From: Symsagittifera roscoffensis
Lineage: Eukaryota > Xenacoelomorpha > Acoela > Convolutidae
NCBI RefSeq assembly: GCF_963678635.1
Contig: NC_087066.1
Coordinates: 31,811,301-31,875,300 of the forward strand
DNA: 64,000 nucleotides
Reading direction: 5' to 3'
A program made the position numbers and the translations under genes. Shown one piece after another: positions 35,819-47,019 of the stretch (position 1 is its first letter; the number at the start of each line of letters is the position of its first letter). A model generated the notes under the pieces. That model made no database searches and had not been told where the DNA came from. It saw nothing but the letters and a program-made list of their open reading frames with translations.

Positions 35819-36053
35819 CACTATTAATCACTCAGAAGATCTTAAAATGGATAATCATGATTCTCATAAAAAAGGCACTGTTTATTTACCTTCACACTAA
35901 ATCTTAGCCAATATAACTGCAGCCGAATAGGCTAAAAACACATTTCTCGTCAATTCGCTTTTGAGCAGACACTGCCTGCCATCAGATAGAAATAATACAA
36001 GTCAATGTCCAAATAGAGGGATTTTCAGAAAAAATACAGGCAAAAAGAGGAAT

Positions 36054-37190
36054 TCATAAAAATTTATTCAGATCAATTAACAAATCCAGTAAATGAGTCA
36101 CAACTGGAACGCATAAACTATTCCCTAACATCGCATATCTCTGCTTCAAATTGATTTTATCAGGAAATTTAAAATCAATAGGAAATCCCAAAAGTGAACT
36201 TATTTCATATTCTGTGAAATACCTGTGCATAAAGTCATCATTTTCTTCACTTTTCTTAATTCTTAAAATTGAACCTGACTTCCCTAGGCATTTCGGATAT
36301 CCTTTTGTAAAACAAGATGACTCGAAGCTAAAAATTTCACAAATGTGGAACTTGGAAATCAAATCATCATTATTAATTTTATAATTTTCTAAGTTCTCAA
36401 AATCAATCGGAAAAGGATGAGATTTTTCACCCACATTTTCGCAAATATCCGCCTCGTAACTTTCAGCAGGTAGAACTTTCAAAAAGTTTCTGATTGCTTT
36501 CACTTTTGGATGATAATAATCACAGGCTGAATGGCATTGATGGTATTGCTCTTCCCATTGATGAAGCAACTTAGACTCGTCTTCATTCTCATATACACTA
36601 GTTTTCACAGTATCGCCGAACTCTTGAATTGGACCGTTTTGAAGCTGATGTATGACTCCATTTCTTGATAATTCTGATGCCATTTTGGCTATTAAATAAT
36701 ATCTCGGTCTTGAGTTTGGAATTCCGAATTGGAATGGCGTTAGAATAAATTCCTGCAAATCAAAACCTTTCTTCAGCAACAATTCGATCAATGCATTTCG
36801 AGGCGTCGACTTCTCGAAGCCTTGCACGTTTTCAAGCAGAATCAAATTGATAGGATTTTCAGACAATTCTAGGCACTCGATTATAAACAAAAATGCTTCG
36901 CATCTCATATCACCTTCTGATTTTCCTGCACCCAAACGTGTAAACGGCTGACAAGGAGGACTCATAAGAAGAAGGTCAAATTTAGAAGCATCAAAATAAC
37001 TTCGAGGTAATGACTCCACGTTTTTGCAAATAGGTTCAATTCCAAAATTGAAACTGTACACTTCATTCGCATTCTGATTATTTTCCACAGCTGTGATTTC
37101 CGCTTTAATATCGCTCTTATTTGAGTTAAGAAGAGCTCTCAAAGCGTAATGCATTCCGCCAATTCCCGAGAAAAGCTCAAGAACTCTCAT
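36054..37190 (-). CDS. TRDMT1: tRNA (cytosine-38-C5) methyltransferase DNMT2/TRDMT1
   Basis: This is a 378-residue single-exon gene. The SAM-binding motif I is at residues 1-12 (MRVLELFSGIGG). Motif IV is SPPCQPFT with catalytic Cys80. Motif VI is ENVQGFE (from residue 120). The target-recognition region has the Dnmt2-specific CFT followed by KGY (near residue 300), and motifs IX-X are RYFTEYEISSLLGFP and RYAMLGNSLCVPVV. The family methylates C38 of tRNA-Asp and some other tRNAs. All key residues are intact and the length fits (human 391). It starts 152 bp downstream of BUD23 and ends 235 bp upstream of RPS17. A possible splice acceptor (GTAATGTCTTCAG) lies about 40 nt upstream of the ATG, followed by three tiny upstream ORFs. 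Confidence 0.97.
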   Translation of the reverse strand: MRVLELFSGIGGMHYALRALLNSNKSDIKAEITAVENNQNANEVYSFNFGIEPICKNVESLPRSYFDASKFDLLLMSPPCQPFTRLGAGKSEGDMRCEAFLFIIECLELSENPINLILLENVQGFEKSTPRNALIELLLKKGFDLQEFILTPFQFGIPNSRPRYYLIAKMASELSRNGVIHQLQNGPIQEFGDTVKTSVYENEDESKLLHQWEEQYHQCHSACDYYHPKVKAIRNFLKVLPAESYEADICENVGEKSHPFPIDFENLENYKINNDDLISKFHICEIFSFESSCFTKGYPKCLGKSGSILRIKKSEENDDFMHRYFTEYEISSLLGFPIDFKFPDKINLKQRYAMLGNSLCVPVVTHLLDLLIDLNKFL

Positions 37191-37342
37191 CTCTATTCAT
37201 TCAATCGCTCCATCCATATCTGAAGACATTACACATTGAGATCATATCCGTTTTCAACAAATCCGTTCTTTTAATTTCAGAGTTAATTTCTACTTTAATT
37301 GCTGTCTGGGGGTGTATCACAATTTGAAAGAAAACAATCAAT

Positions 37343-37861
37343 TTAGAATTTCTTTGAGCGTTTTCTTCCAGTATACTTCGAATCATTGGCGACTTGTTTG
37401 CCCAACTTTCTCATTCTGTCTTTCTTCTTAAGCACCCATTGTTTTCTGCTCATCGCTTTCTTATCAACCCTTCCGAGCCTCACTCGCTCATTCGCAGTAT
37501 ATACACACTGAGTTCCATCGTTTTCTCCCAATGCACGAGGCATTTGAAACGTCATATCACCACACGACAGAACTAGATACACTTTCTTTGCTTTCGTGCT
37601 GTTCGGAAAATCAACCATGAGACCTCCGTTGAACCCTGCTCTCGTCGCCTGTCGTACGATAAGCTCAGCTTGTTGGGGGGAGTCAGGATAAAATTGTAAG
37701 ACCACTTTTGCGTTTCGTTTCAGGCACGAGTAAAGAGTGGTGAAAAAGGCAAAGAGCCGTTTGAAAGGATTTTCCTTGGATGAGTTTGAGTTGCAGAGCC
37801 ACTGAAGAGCCGATACGCTGATAGCTCCGTCAAACATTCCTGGTCTGAACATACCTACGCC
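37343..37861 (-). CDS. BUD23: 18S rRNA (guanine-N7) methyltransferase BUD23, exon 2
   Basis: This exon encodes the C-terminal 172 residues, starting GVGMFRPGMFDGAISVSALQ then WLC and including FPNSTKAKKVYLVLSCG. It ends with the basic, nuclear-localisation-like RKRSKKF typical of BUD23/WBSCR22. The acceptor GTTTAG|GGC is phase 0 and joins exon 1, which lies 20,350 bp upstream. ATTAAA elements occur in the 152-bp gap before TRDMT1. Confidence 0.95.
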   Translation of the reverse strand, partial: GVGMFRPGMFDGAISVSALQWLCNSNSSKENPFKRLFAFFTTLYSCLKRNAKVVLQFYPDSPQQAELIVRQATRAGFNGGLMVDFPNSTKAKKVYLVLSCGDMTFQMPRALGENDGTQCVYTANERVRLGRVDKKAMSRKQWVLKKKDRMRKLGKQVANDSKYTGRKRSKKF

Positions 37862-38652
37862 CTAAACACAAGCAATCGCCTAAAATATAACCAACAGCAG
37901 TTGGATAAGAGTCAATGAACGCTGTTGAATGCAAAAAAATAAATGAGAAAAAAACCTATTTGAGTTTCTTAAAACAATTTATAATTGACTCTCTTTTATA
38001 TAAAAATAAACCCAATTTGAGAAAACTGGATCAATAGGTGAATTTTACACTTTTGCTGTTCGATAGCGGAGCTTGCCTTTCTTTAAACAAAGGAAATGAA
38101 GTGAAGTTTACAATAAACCAAAAGTCAAACCACAAAACTATCAAATTGAGCCTGAACAAACATTCAGACTTTTCCTGAAAAAAATCATCACGACCTAAAT
38201 ATGAGTCTTCACTGCATTAATACACTCTTAAATAAATTCTCAGCAAGAACAGAGACAAGTAGAAGTTTCTGAAATCTTAGCAAAGAAATCGATAGTAGCT
38301 TTTGCAGCTCGGGAAGCATCGAATGCCTGATCACTAAACATAAGCAGAACAATTTTAACGGAAGCTTACAAAACAAAACCAACAGACAGTGAGAAAACAG
38401 AGTGGACTAAAAAAATAACTGCTAGTCTTTTTCGAAAAATACAAATTACCATAAAACTCCTGGTTTTCAAAAAATTTTTAGGCGGCACTTTTTTAAAAAT
38501 AAAACTAGCACAATTGGAGATAACTGGGTCAACTGGGAAACATTCTGCAGGAAAATCAAATAATTCAAATTCATATTTGAAATTAAAAGTCACTTATATT
38601 TTCGCGCCATTTACTCTTTTGTTATGAAAAAGCATAAACTGACTTTTTGGCA

Positions 38653-39850
38653 CAGAAGCGAAGCTGAGCTTCACACCACGCGAAGCTGAGCGATACAACA
38701 AGTATATGATTAAAACATCATGACTCTCAAGAAGTAGCAAAAATGAATTCGAGCCTGAGATGAAAAAAATTGAAAAACGATTTCCACATAGCAACAAAAG
38801 CGTAACTTTGCATAGAGACAAAAATTACGAAGCAGTAACAAGCCGACAAGGCTAATCGCGAGCCTAATATTTGAAACAGAAAAACAAAGATTGTACAAAA
38901 CAAAAAAAAACAACAATATACTTGAATTAAAAAAAGAAATAAATCTATTTTAACATTTAAAATGAACATATTCATAACTTAGCATTAGAAAATGATTAGG
39001 GAAAATATTCTAGTGTTTCTTTTTCTTGGTTGCGCTGGTGCAAGGTAGTCTCTCTCTGATCCCTGTTGTATGAAAATTTAAAAAAAAGTTTAATTTATTT
39101 AAGATTTAAGAGGTCCTTGAGTGGTTGGTTGATTTTGATTAATCGAAATTATGGAGCCGAGTCTTATCCATAATGAACTAAAAACCTGAAGTTTTGCGGG
39201 GTGGTATACGTTTAAGTCGACAACCATAAAGCAGAAAACTTGCAATAAAACACAAACATAGCACAACAAATTAGCAGACAGAAAGTGAGACAGAGCGTCG
39301 CTAAAACGAAAAAAAAATTGAAACTGTCGCGAAAAGCTAAATATAAAATATTTTCATATTTTTGTATCTGGATAAGTTCATTTCTATAAAATGAAATGCC
39401 AAATAAGCCAACTGAACGGAAAATTTGCATAGAAACTAAACTTATGAAACAGTTAAAAGCCGATAATGGTAATTGCGAGCCTAATAATTGCACGCGTATT
39501 TATATATATTATTTCGTGGGCAAAAATCGACGAAGCAAAAACTTTCGAAAAACTTTAAACAAAATTCAAAATTTATCAAACAAATGCAACCAAATGTAAA
39601 TCAATTATTTCCAATAAAATTCAGAAAGTAAAACTGAACCTTCAAAAGGCTCCGTGCTACGGCAACTAAGCCGACAAAAATGAACAGACGGACGATAACC
39701 GGAAAAAGCACTAAAACTATAGTTTGCACAAAATAGGAGTCAGCCGGATTCAAACCCCCAGCTTTTTCCCGTCTCAAGCATACGTGTTACCTTACGTGTA
39801 CGTCAGATGCGCTGAATGGTTGATTGAATTTATTATCACGCAAGTTGAAA
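38653..39850 (+). repeat. Dispersed repeat family 'GCGAAGC', long copy in BUD23 intron
   Basis: It starts CACAGAAGCGAAGCTGAGCT then TCACACC and shares GGAGCCGAGTCTTATC, TTAAGTCGACAACCATAAAG and GAACCTTCAAAAGGCTCC with the copy at 8748-10030 in the same order. A tRNA-like segment (B-box GGGTTTGAATCCGG) is on the minus strand at 39731-39811. Confidence 0.5.
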
Positions 39851-40389
39851 CACCTAACATTTCACTTGCGAAAACCTATGAACAAGGTTCTTTTCTCATC
39901 AATTTATAGCTTTCTATTATCAGACGAAACATTGTGAAACTGAATTCCTTACAAGGCAATCAGTTTCAATGAGCTGCCTTATTTTTGAGTGACTTGATAT
40001 CCATTATGACCAAACAATCATTGTTTTGTAGAGGCCGAGGAGGTTGAGAGCATTCTATTAAACGGTAACTTAGGACAATTTGAAACCTCAAAACAAATAG
40101 TATATTTCAGACTTTATTAAAGCATTAGCCACAAAAAAAAACAAAAGGATGTCGTAGAAAAAGATAATCTACTAATTAGACAATAGTACATTGAGAGTTT
40201 CTGGGGCCCTACTTGATTGGGCTACATTTTTACATGGCCAAGAATAAAAAAAAGGCTGCTCGTAGAGTATCACGGCGAAGCCCTGACTGCCTTTAAAGGT
40301 CTATGGAGGGTCGATTTAAACAAAACTAGCGGGTCCACTGCAGCTACAGCTGCTCCTAAAAATGGCAATTTTTATCTTAAACAGAAAAA

Positions 40390-41440
40390 TAGGTTGGATG
40401 GATGAATGGTTGTAGGGATGGCTGTACAAATGATGAATGGATTGATGGAAAGATAGCTGGATACATGGATGGGTGCATGGATGACTGTCTAGATTGAAGG
40501 ATGACTGGCAGGATGTACGTATGGCATGAAGATTGACTGGTAGATGGATGGCTAAATTGAAGAGACTATGGATGGATGGGCGAGATGGGTGGATGGCTTG
40601 TCGAACATAGAAAGGTCTATTTGTATAATCGATGACGGATGACTGGTGAGCTGCATGGATGGCCAGATGGATGCATCGCCTCATGGATTGATGTGGCACG
40701 GATAGATAGCTAGATCGATGATGAATGACTGGCTGAACGTCTGAATGCACTGCCGGATGGATCACCGGATGATATGGGTGGTTCACAGAATGGATGGATA
40801 TATGGCGTGATCGATGGAAGGCTATATTGATGGATAGATGGCTGTTTGATTATATGGATACATGGATGGCTGAATGGCTTGAACTATGATTGGCTAGATA
40901 AATGAGCTTCGCGAATGGAAGGATGCTTTGTTGGATGGAGGAGTGGCTAGATAGATTGATGGCTGGTTGGATTGATCAATCGGTGGGTAGATGGATGGTT
41001 TTTAAGGGAGGGTCAGTTGGGTGGATACATGAGAGTATGGATATAAGCTAGATGACCGTATGGATGGCTAGATGACCGGAGTAATGATTGGCTTGAGTGA
41101 TGGCTGAATTGATGGATGACTGCTTGGATTGATGAAGGGATGACTGGTTAGAATAGAGGTTGATTGGCTGGATGGCTAGTTAAACGGTTCGCTAGATAGA
41201 TGGCTAGATGGATGACTTAATGGATAGATGGATGGCTGGTTAAACGGATAAATGAATGGTTGAGTGCATAGACGACGGGATAGATAGATGACTGAATGGA
41301 TTGATGGCTAGATGGAAGGCTAGTTAGACAGCCGATTGGATAAATGCATGACAAAAAAGAACGAATTTCTAAATGCATTGACGACTGCTTAATTATCTGA
41401 CAAATTGTTACTTGTAGGTCATTTGATAAATCACAGCCCA
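40390..41440. repeat. Degenerate GATG/GGAT satellite
   Basis: This is about 1 kb of imperfect GATGGATGGCTG-type tandem repeats with a 4-bp base period. The His/Ser/Pro-rich ORFs on the minus strand (repeats of HPSIHP-like sequence) are by-products of the satellite. A second patch is at 43490-43615, beyond the intervening LINE remnant. Confidence 0.85.
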
Positions 41441-43480
41441 TTGCCCACTTTTTGAACATCCCGAACGCTACCTAGTCACTATCAAACCAGCACTCATTCT
41501 ATCTCTTGACGGACATCCTCCTCGGCTTTAGTTGCACTTCAGGTCGTTTTTTACGACTTTACGCCAGGTAGTACGATCACCACCTGGTGGTCATTTCCAC
41601 GAATCTGCTTTCATGAATTCCAGATTAGCATTGCGAATTTCGTCTTCTCTCATTCGCAAAACATGGCCCAACCATTTGAATCTTCGTGTTTGAAGAACTT
41701 CAACAATACCAATTTCGAGCTTCAACACTACTCTTACCGCATGCGATGGCACAACTCGGTTTCTCGGGGCTATATATTTAGCACATCAAATTTCCAAGGA
41801 TTTCAGATTGTCCATGGAATTCACAGGCCATGCAAATAGACAAGAGTACTACCACCAAGCGTTGCAAACTTCAGCTTATAGTCTAAAGGGTAAGTAGTGA
41901 GACTTCCAGACATTGTTGAACTTTCTAAAGCTACCAATGGCCCTTCCAGTTCCCAGTGACTTCATGCGAAATGTTTTCGTCCTATTGAACGTTGCTTCCT
42001 AGATAGTTAAATTTGAGCAGAACTTTGGTTTAAATTTGATTTCAAACTCGGTTTGTGCTGCTTCTGTTGCTACTCGGTTTAATAAAAATCTGAACGTCGG
42101 TTTCATTGTCTTCTAGTCAGCAAATATCAACAGCAAAATCCAGTTCTGCTACAGCCGTTCGCCGAGAGCAATTATATGTCTGCTGCCTTTAAGAGCCGAG
42201 AACATGACCTGATCAATTACTAGATTGAAAAGAAAAGAAATAAGATCAACCCCTCTTACACCGCTTGTCACCGAGAATTTTCGTGACAGTGTTTCGTAGA
42301 CTCTGATTTAGCAGACAACTCCAGTATACATGGTTCTCAAAATAGCAATAACTTTTCGGTCGAGTCCAAGGCTAGAGCAGGTAACCCATATTGTATCTCT
42401 TTACGCTGCCGAATTCAGCTTTAAAAACGATAAACAGGTGCATACAGGTGCGGCTATAATGAGTGCGTAGTTCTAAGATCTGTCGAATTCACACGCCAAC
42501 CACGACCCTTTTTGAATCCTGTCGCATTCTTTCTTTCATGCGATTCACATTTTGACTTAGGCCATTTTTCAGTACAGCTGCCAAAACTTTGAAGCTGGGC
42601 ACAGCAGCGAAATATCAAGATAGTTTGAACACTTTCTCGACTCACCTTTTTTGAAACTGGGTGATGATTACAATTTTCCATTCATTGGCATCTTTTCAGT
42701 GTTCCACAATTTTTGAGGTAGGAAGTATAGGGCATTCACCAGCATACTTTCGCCGTGTAAGTTCCCCACGACAACAGTTCTGCGGGAATGTTGTCGTCAG
42801 CGACAGCTTTATTGCTTTGCGTATTGGATGAATGATTCCAGATTCACAAGTGCTGTTCCTGGAAACCGTCGCAAATTATTGTGCAGTATTTGACTCTATA
42901 TAGGTTGGCGGTGCGTGGCGGTTGAGTAATTTTTCGAAATACAAAGCCAATTATTTTACTTTTTGGGCCGTGTCTGTTGCCTGGTTTCCAGACTCGTCTT
43001 TGATGTTATCGCTGACGGCGCTCTTGACGCCACCTAAACGCTTGATGAGTGAATACAATTTTCGCGTTTTGCCCATGGCACCAACATCAGCCATCTGAAC
43101 TGCCGTGTTCTCCAAATAGTTGTTCGTCATTTTTAATGGAGTTCTTTATTTCCTTCGAGCTCTTTTGATGTTTGTTTGAGCAGACGCGGCGTCGTTTTTC
43201 TATCAGCTCAAGACTGCGTGCGCTCGTCCAGGGATTTTTTTTCGATTTAGACGTGCCCAGCAATAACTCGGCTGCCGTGTGTTACGCCGGATATTTGCTT
43301 CCAGTACGAGGCAACTGTATCAACATCGTTATATTCACTGAGTAAAAAATCAGCCAGCTTGTTCTCAACCTTATTTATGGCTGCTGATTTTTTCATAGCA
43401 TTAAAGTCGTAACGTTTGACTTAAATGGATTTAGTGCACGCTTTGAGCTTGACTCGAACATCTGCAATGACCAATGACAA
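41441..43480 (-). pseudogene. Dead LINE (non-LTR retrotransposon) remnant
   Basis: Reading the minus strand from 43.1 to 41.5 kb gives, in broken frames, KTRKLYSLIKRLGGVKSAVS and ALYFEKLLNRHAPP (linker before RT), a decayed RT core, then RRFKWLGHVLRMREDEIRNA and GGDRTTWRKVVKNDL. The last two are the classic post-RT tail of RTE/L2/CR1-like elements. Many stops and frameshifts are present. The GATG satellite lies at its 3' side, as LINEs with microsatellite tails often show. Confidence 0.75.
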
Positions 43481-43489
43481 CTGAATGAA

Positions 43490-43615
43490 TTGCTTGATGA
43501 ATGGATAGCTGGTTGGATGACAGCATGAAAGGCATGTTATGTTGGATGAACGGATAGATAAAAAGTTCGATAGATGGCTGTTTCATAAACGGATTGCTAC
43601 ATGGATGGATGGAAA
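43490..43615. repeat. Second patch of degenerate GATG satellite
   Basis: GATGAATGGATAGCTGGTTG followed by GATGACAGCATG and similar words resembles the 40.4-41.4 kb satellite, placing the LINE remnant between two satellite blocks. Confidence 0.7.
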
Positions 43616-43639
43616 GCTAAAGCTGGATTGTCAGTCCAA

Positions 43640-45680
43640 GTTTGGTTGAGAATTAAAAACTAAAAGAATCAGAGCAATGATATTGAGAGGTCAGAGTTGC
43701 AAACCTTGTGTAAATCCTGATAGCACGCCCTCAAAAGGTTAAAAACTTCAAGTTTAATAGAGTCTTCTTAATTTGAATTAAAAAATCATATAAAACGTCA
43801 TAACTCCAAAAGTATTATTTAAAAAAAACAGTAAAAAATCATATGAACGTCCTTTTTTGGCCAAAAAAAATTGAGCTTTCATATTTGGAAACAAAACTTG
43901 AAACCCCTGAGTTTACCTAGCAAAAAACCCGACTGAAATTTTTGAAATCTGAGTTTATTTGAAAATCTATCAATGCATCAGAAAAAAAATATCACTCGTC
44001 AGTAACTTAAAACATTTAGATAATCATATTTGGAGGCCAATTTTGCAAGCCCTGCGGCGACTTTGACAGCAATCCATCATATGCTTACTAATTATAAACT
44101 TAGTGAAATAAACACTGAAACGAAAAATGCCCGTTACATAGAGTAAAGCTGGAGGAATCCAATCTTTACAACACACTACACTTCACTGCCCTCCTTTCCT
44201 CCAATGTTGGCATCATTGCTACAGCCATGCAATGGACTTAGCGTTCATAAACTGGCAAATCGTAAAAGTTCAAGCATTGCGAAATACGATATAGCTTGAG
44301 CGTGCAAAGATATTTCGTTACACTTGCAGAAACTATTATGCTTAGAACACGGTTAGATTGTCGCAAGCATTTAACATAAAGAACGACTAAAGTCAGCTGT
44401 ATAATGTGCAATAAAAACAGAAATAAGCCTCAAATTAGTAAAACTTCGGCTACGTCTCAGATTCGATTTTCGACCTAGAGATTACCACTCGCTAGCCACG
44501 GACGCTTAAAAAATCAAACACTAGCCTCAAAAAAGCAGAGAACAGATGCTAAGAAAATTCCAAGACTACAGATCGTGATATAGCAAAAGATCTTGATTAT
44601 ACCAAATAAATAAATACAAGAACACTTTTAATAAACACTTTTTTTGCGAGTTAGGTTAAAAGAAGAAGGTTCGTACTAATAAACTAATGCTCGCAACCTG
44701 GCTAGTGTAAAAAAAGTACAGATAAAGATACAGATAGATAGATATAGATTTTTCTCGAGTTTTTAAAAATTGTTTTTGAAAACCATCCGTCCACACCTTA
44801 TGTGAAGAACAAAATGATATACTTCGCATATAGCAAAGTATCAAAGAGAATAAAAAACATTCCTAAACTCAATTTGGAACGGTTACTAAAACGGATTACA
44901 TCTCCACTCAAAAACGTTAGTAGCACGAAATATATCGCGCGTTAACTGTCCCAAATTGGCAATTTTTGAACCCTCATAACTTTACGAAAAATGATAACAG
45001 GTTAATGATCTTTCATAATTTGAGCTCAGGATTAGAAATCATTTGGAGAATTCAAAAAATTGCTATTTAAAAAGTCGAAATTTGTCTGGAGAAAAAACCA
45101 CCTTGAGCACAAATATTCCGTCACTTTCTTCCGAAGTCGGAATAATTATGGAATACTAATTACCCAAATTTATGATGGTACTTTACACGCTTTTCGCACA
45201 TTGATTTAAAAACTGATACGAAATCTTTCCCTACGAAATATTCGACAACTCGAATGCTCCTGCAAAAAAATAGAGCAGAGATCTTGAACGATGATGCTGC
45301 CAACTGCTCGAAGCTTGCTAGACGACTCAGATCAGGTGGAAGGTGTCAGGCGTCCTTAGTTTTAGGTAGAAAAAGTATTTTTCAAAGTATATTTCAAGTG
45401 AAGCTAAGTTGTATCTTCAGATTTGGCCAGTCCATGTGCAAAGGTTGAAAATGATACAAGGCTTACTCAAGATCATTTTGCAGAGCCTCAAGGTTTGAAA
45501 AAAAAAGAGTTCATTTCTATCTTTTCTCTAGAGTGAACGCTGTGAGTGAAATATAGTAGCATTACATATGACCTTAGGAAATTTAGTCCGAGTGCGTTTA
45601 CACATCAGTTTTCAACAGTCGCGATTTTTTCTTAGGGTTGTAAGAACTACGAGCTCAAAATCCTTTGTAAAAAAATTCTT
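43640..45680. other. Intron sequence without recognisable content
   Basis: There are only short AT-rich ORFs. A small GATA-type microsatellite (CAGATAGATAGATATAGA) is near 44725-44745. Confidence 0.5.
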
Positions 45681-45689
45681 TGTATAGCT

Positions 45690-46680
45690 TAGTTAAAATT
45701 TTTCGAGAGTTTGGTGGTTTAATTTGTGTGGTTCTTTATGTTTGTAAGTCTCGTCGTGCGACTTTCGCCCGTCCTTTTGAGACGATTATTGGAGTCTAGT
45801 TTTTTAAACTAGGTTCGATGTTGTATCTTTCGTTGCGTTTGGAGTTTTAAAACAGTATATCAAACAGTTCCAAGTACATGGATATCGACAGTATATCTAG
45901 CTGTTGTAGTTGTGTGCAGTCAATTGTTTTTCCGCACATACATGAGTTTGCTTTCCTCTGAAAGCTTATAAGTAGTTTTTGATCCATTTCAGATTGGTAC
46001 CACGCCTGGGAGCCATACGACAAAACGGGTACTAAACATACAATATATGCGTTGAGTTTTGTGTGTATTGGGTTTTTCTTGAATAATTTCTAAGTAGAAG
46101 CTTTTCCAAGCTTTGGTTATTATTCAAGGGCAATTTTTAGTCCACAAAAGATTCCTTGAGATGATAAGTCCTTATATTATTAGTTGCTGTCAGTTTCGAG
46201 AGTGTCAATGTTGAAAGCTTCAGGTGGAGTATTATATTAAAGCATAATATATTAAAGCATAATATTTTGCTTTTATCCATGTTGAGAGACATATGGTTTT
46301 CCTCAATCCAACTTTCGATTGGTTTAATAAGAACTTGAGTTCCCCTTTTGTTTTTCATTATCTTGTTGAAGTCATCATCACATCTGTATGAAGAGAAATT
46401 GTCCAGTGCCTTTGATAAATCGTTGACATAGATGCGGAACACAAGTAGATCCTTGAGGGACTACACTAGTAACGTTTATAAAGTTTGATTTGGTGTCTTG
46501 TACTTTCTCACATTATTTAAGTTCGCAAAAATAACATCCCAGAAATAGAAGCAGTTTGAATCCAATAACAATTCCATTAGTTTTGCATTGATTTTGTGGT
46601 GTTCGACTTCGTAAAAACTTTCTCGAAGTCGACATAGGGAATAAAGAAATCTTTTGTGTCGGCAGTGTCTGATTTATGAT
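45690..46680 (-). pseudogene. Dead LINE fragment (RT palm and tail)
   Basis: The minus strand encodes, in broken frames, VVPQGS, FRIYVNDLSKALDNF, a CDDDF segment in the position of the RT F/YxDD box, ENHMSLNMDKSKIL, and downstream LVPVLSYGSQAWYQSEMDQK. These are hallmark non-LTR reverse transcriptase motifs in order. The element is dead, with several stops. It lies just before the 2.3-kb array. Confidence 0.7.
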
Positions 46681-47019
46681 ACATTTCTTGCCAGTAGCTC
46701 AGAAGTTGGAGGACTTCGGAACATTTTCGTTGAAAACCAAACTGTCTTTGTCCAGATGACTTTCAATTACAGGACACGGATGGTTAAAAAATCTCGATCA
46801 TTCGCTCAGTTCGCACGTGAAAAGATTTATTGGTCGATATTGGCTCAAGTCTGCCTTGTCATTCTCCTTGTATATCAATAAGGGGTGGTATTGATGAGCG
46901 ATAATTCGACATTTGAGGTAGGTAATTCAATTTCTTCTACAAATCCAATAATTAACTGTCGCATAAGCTCGTCAACATTGCCTTAACAGTATGGTTGAAA
47001 TCCTTTTAGAACTCGAATC

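Noticed and set aside
40316-41459. His/Pro/Ser-rich minus-strand ORFs
   Set aside because: Translations of the GATG satellite.
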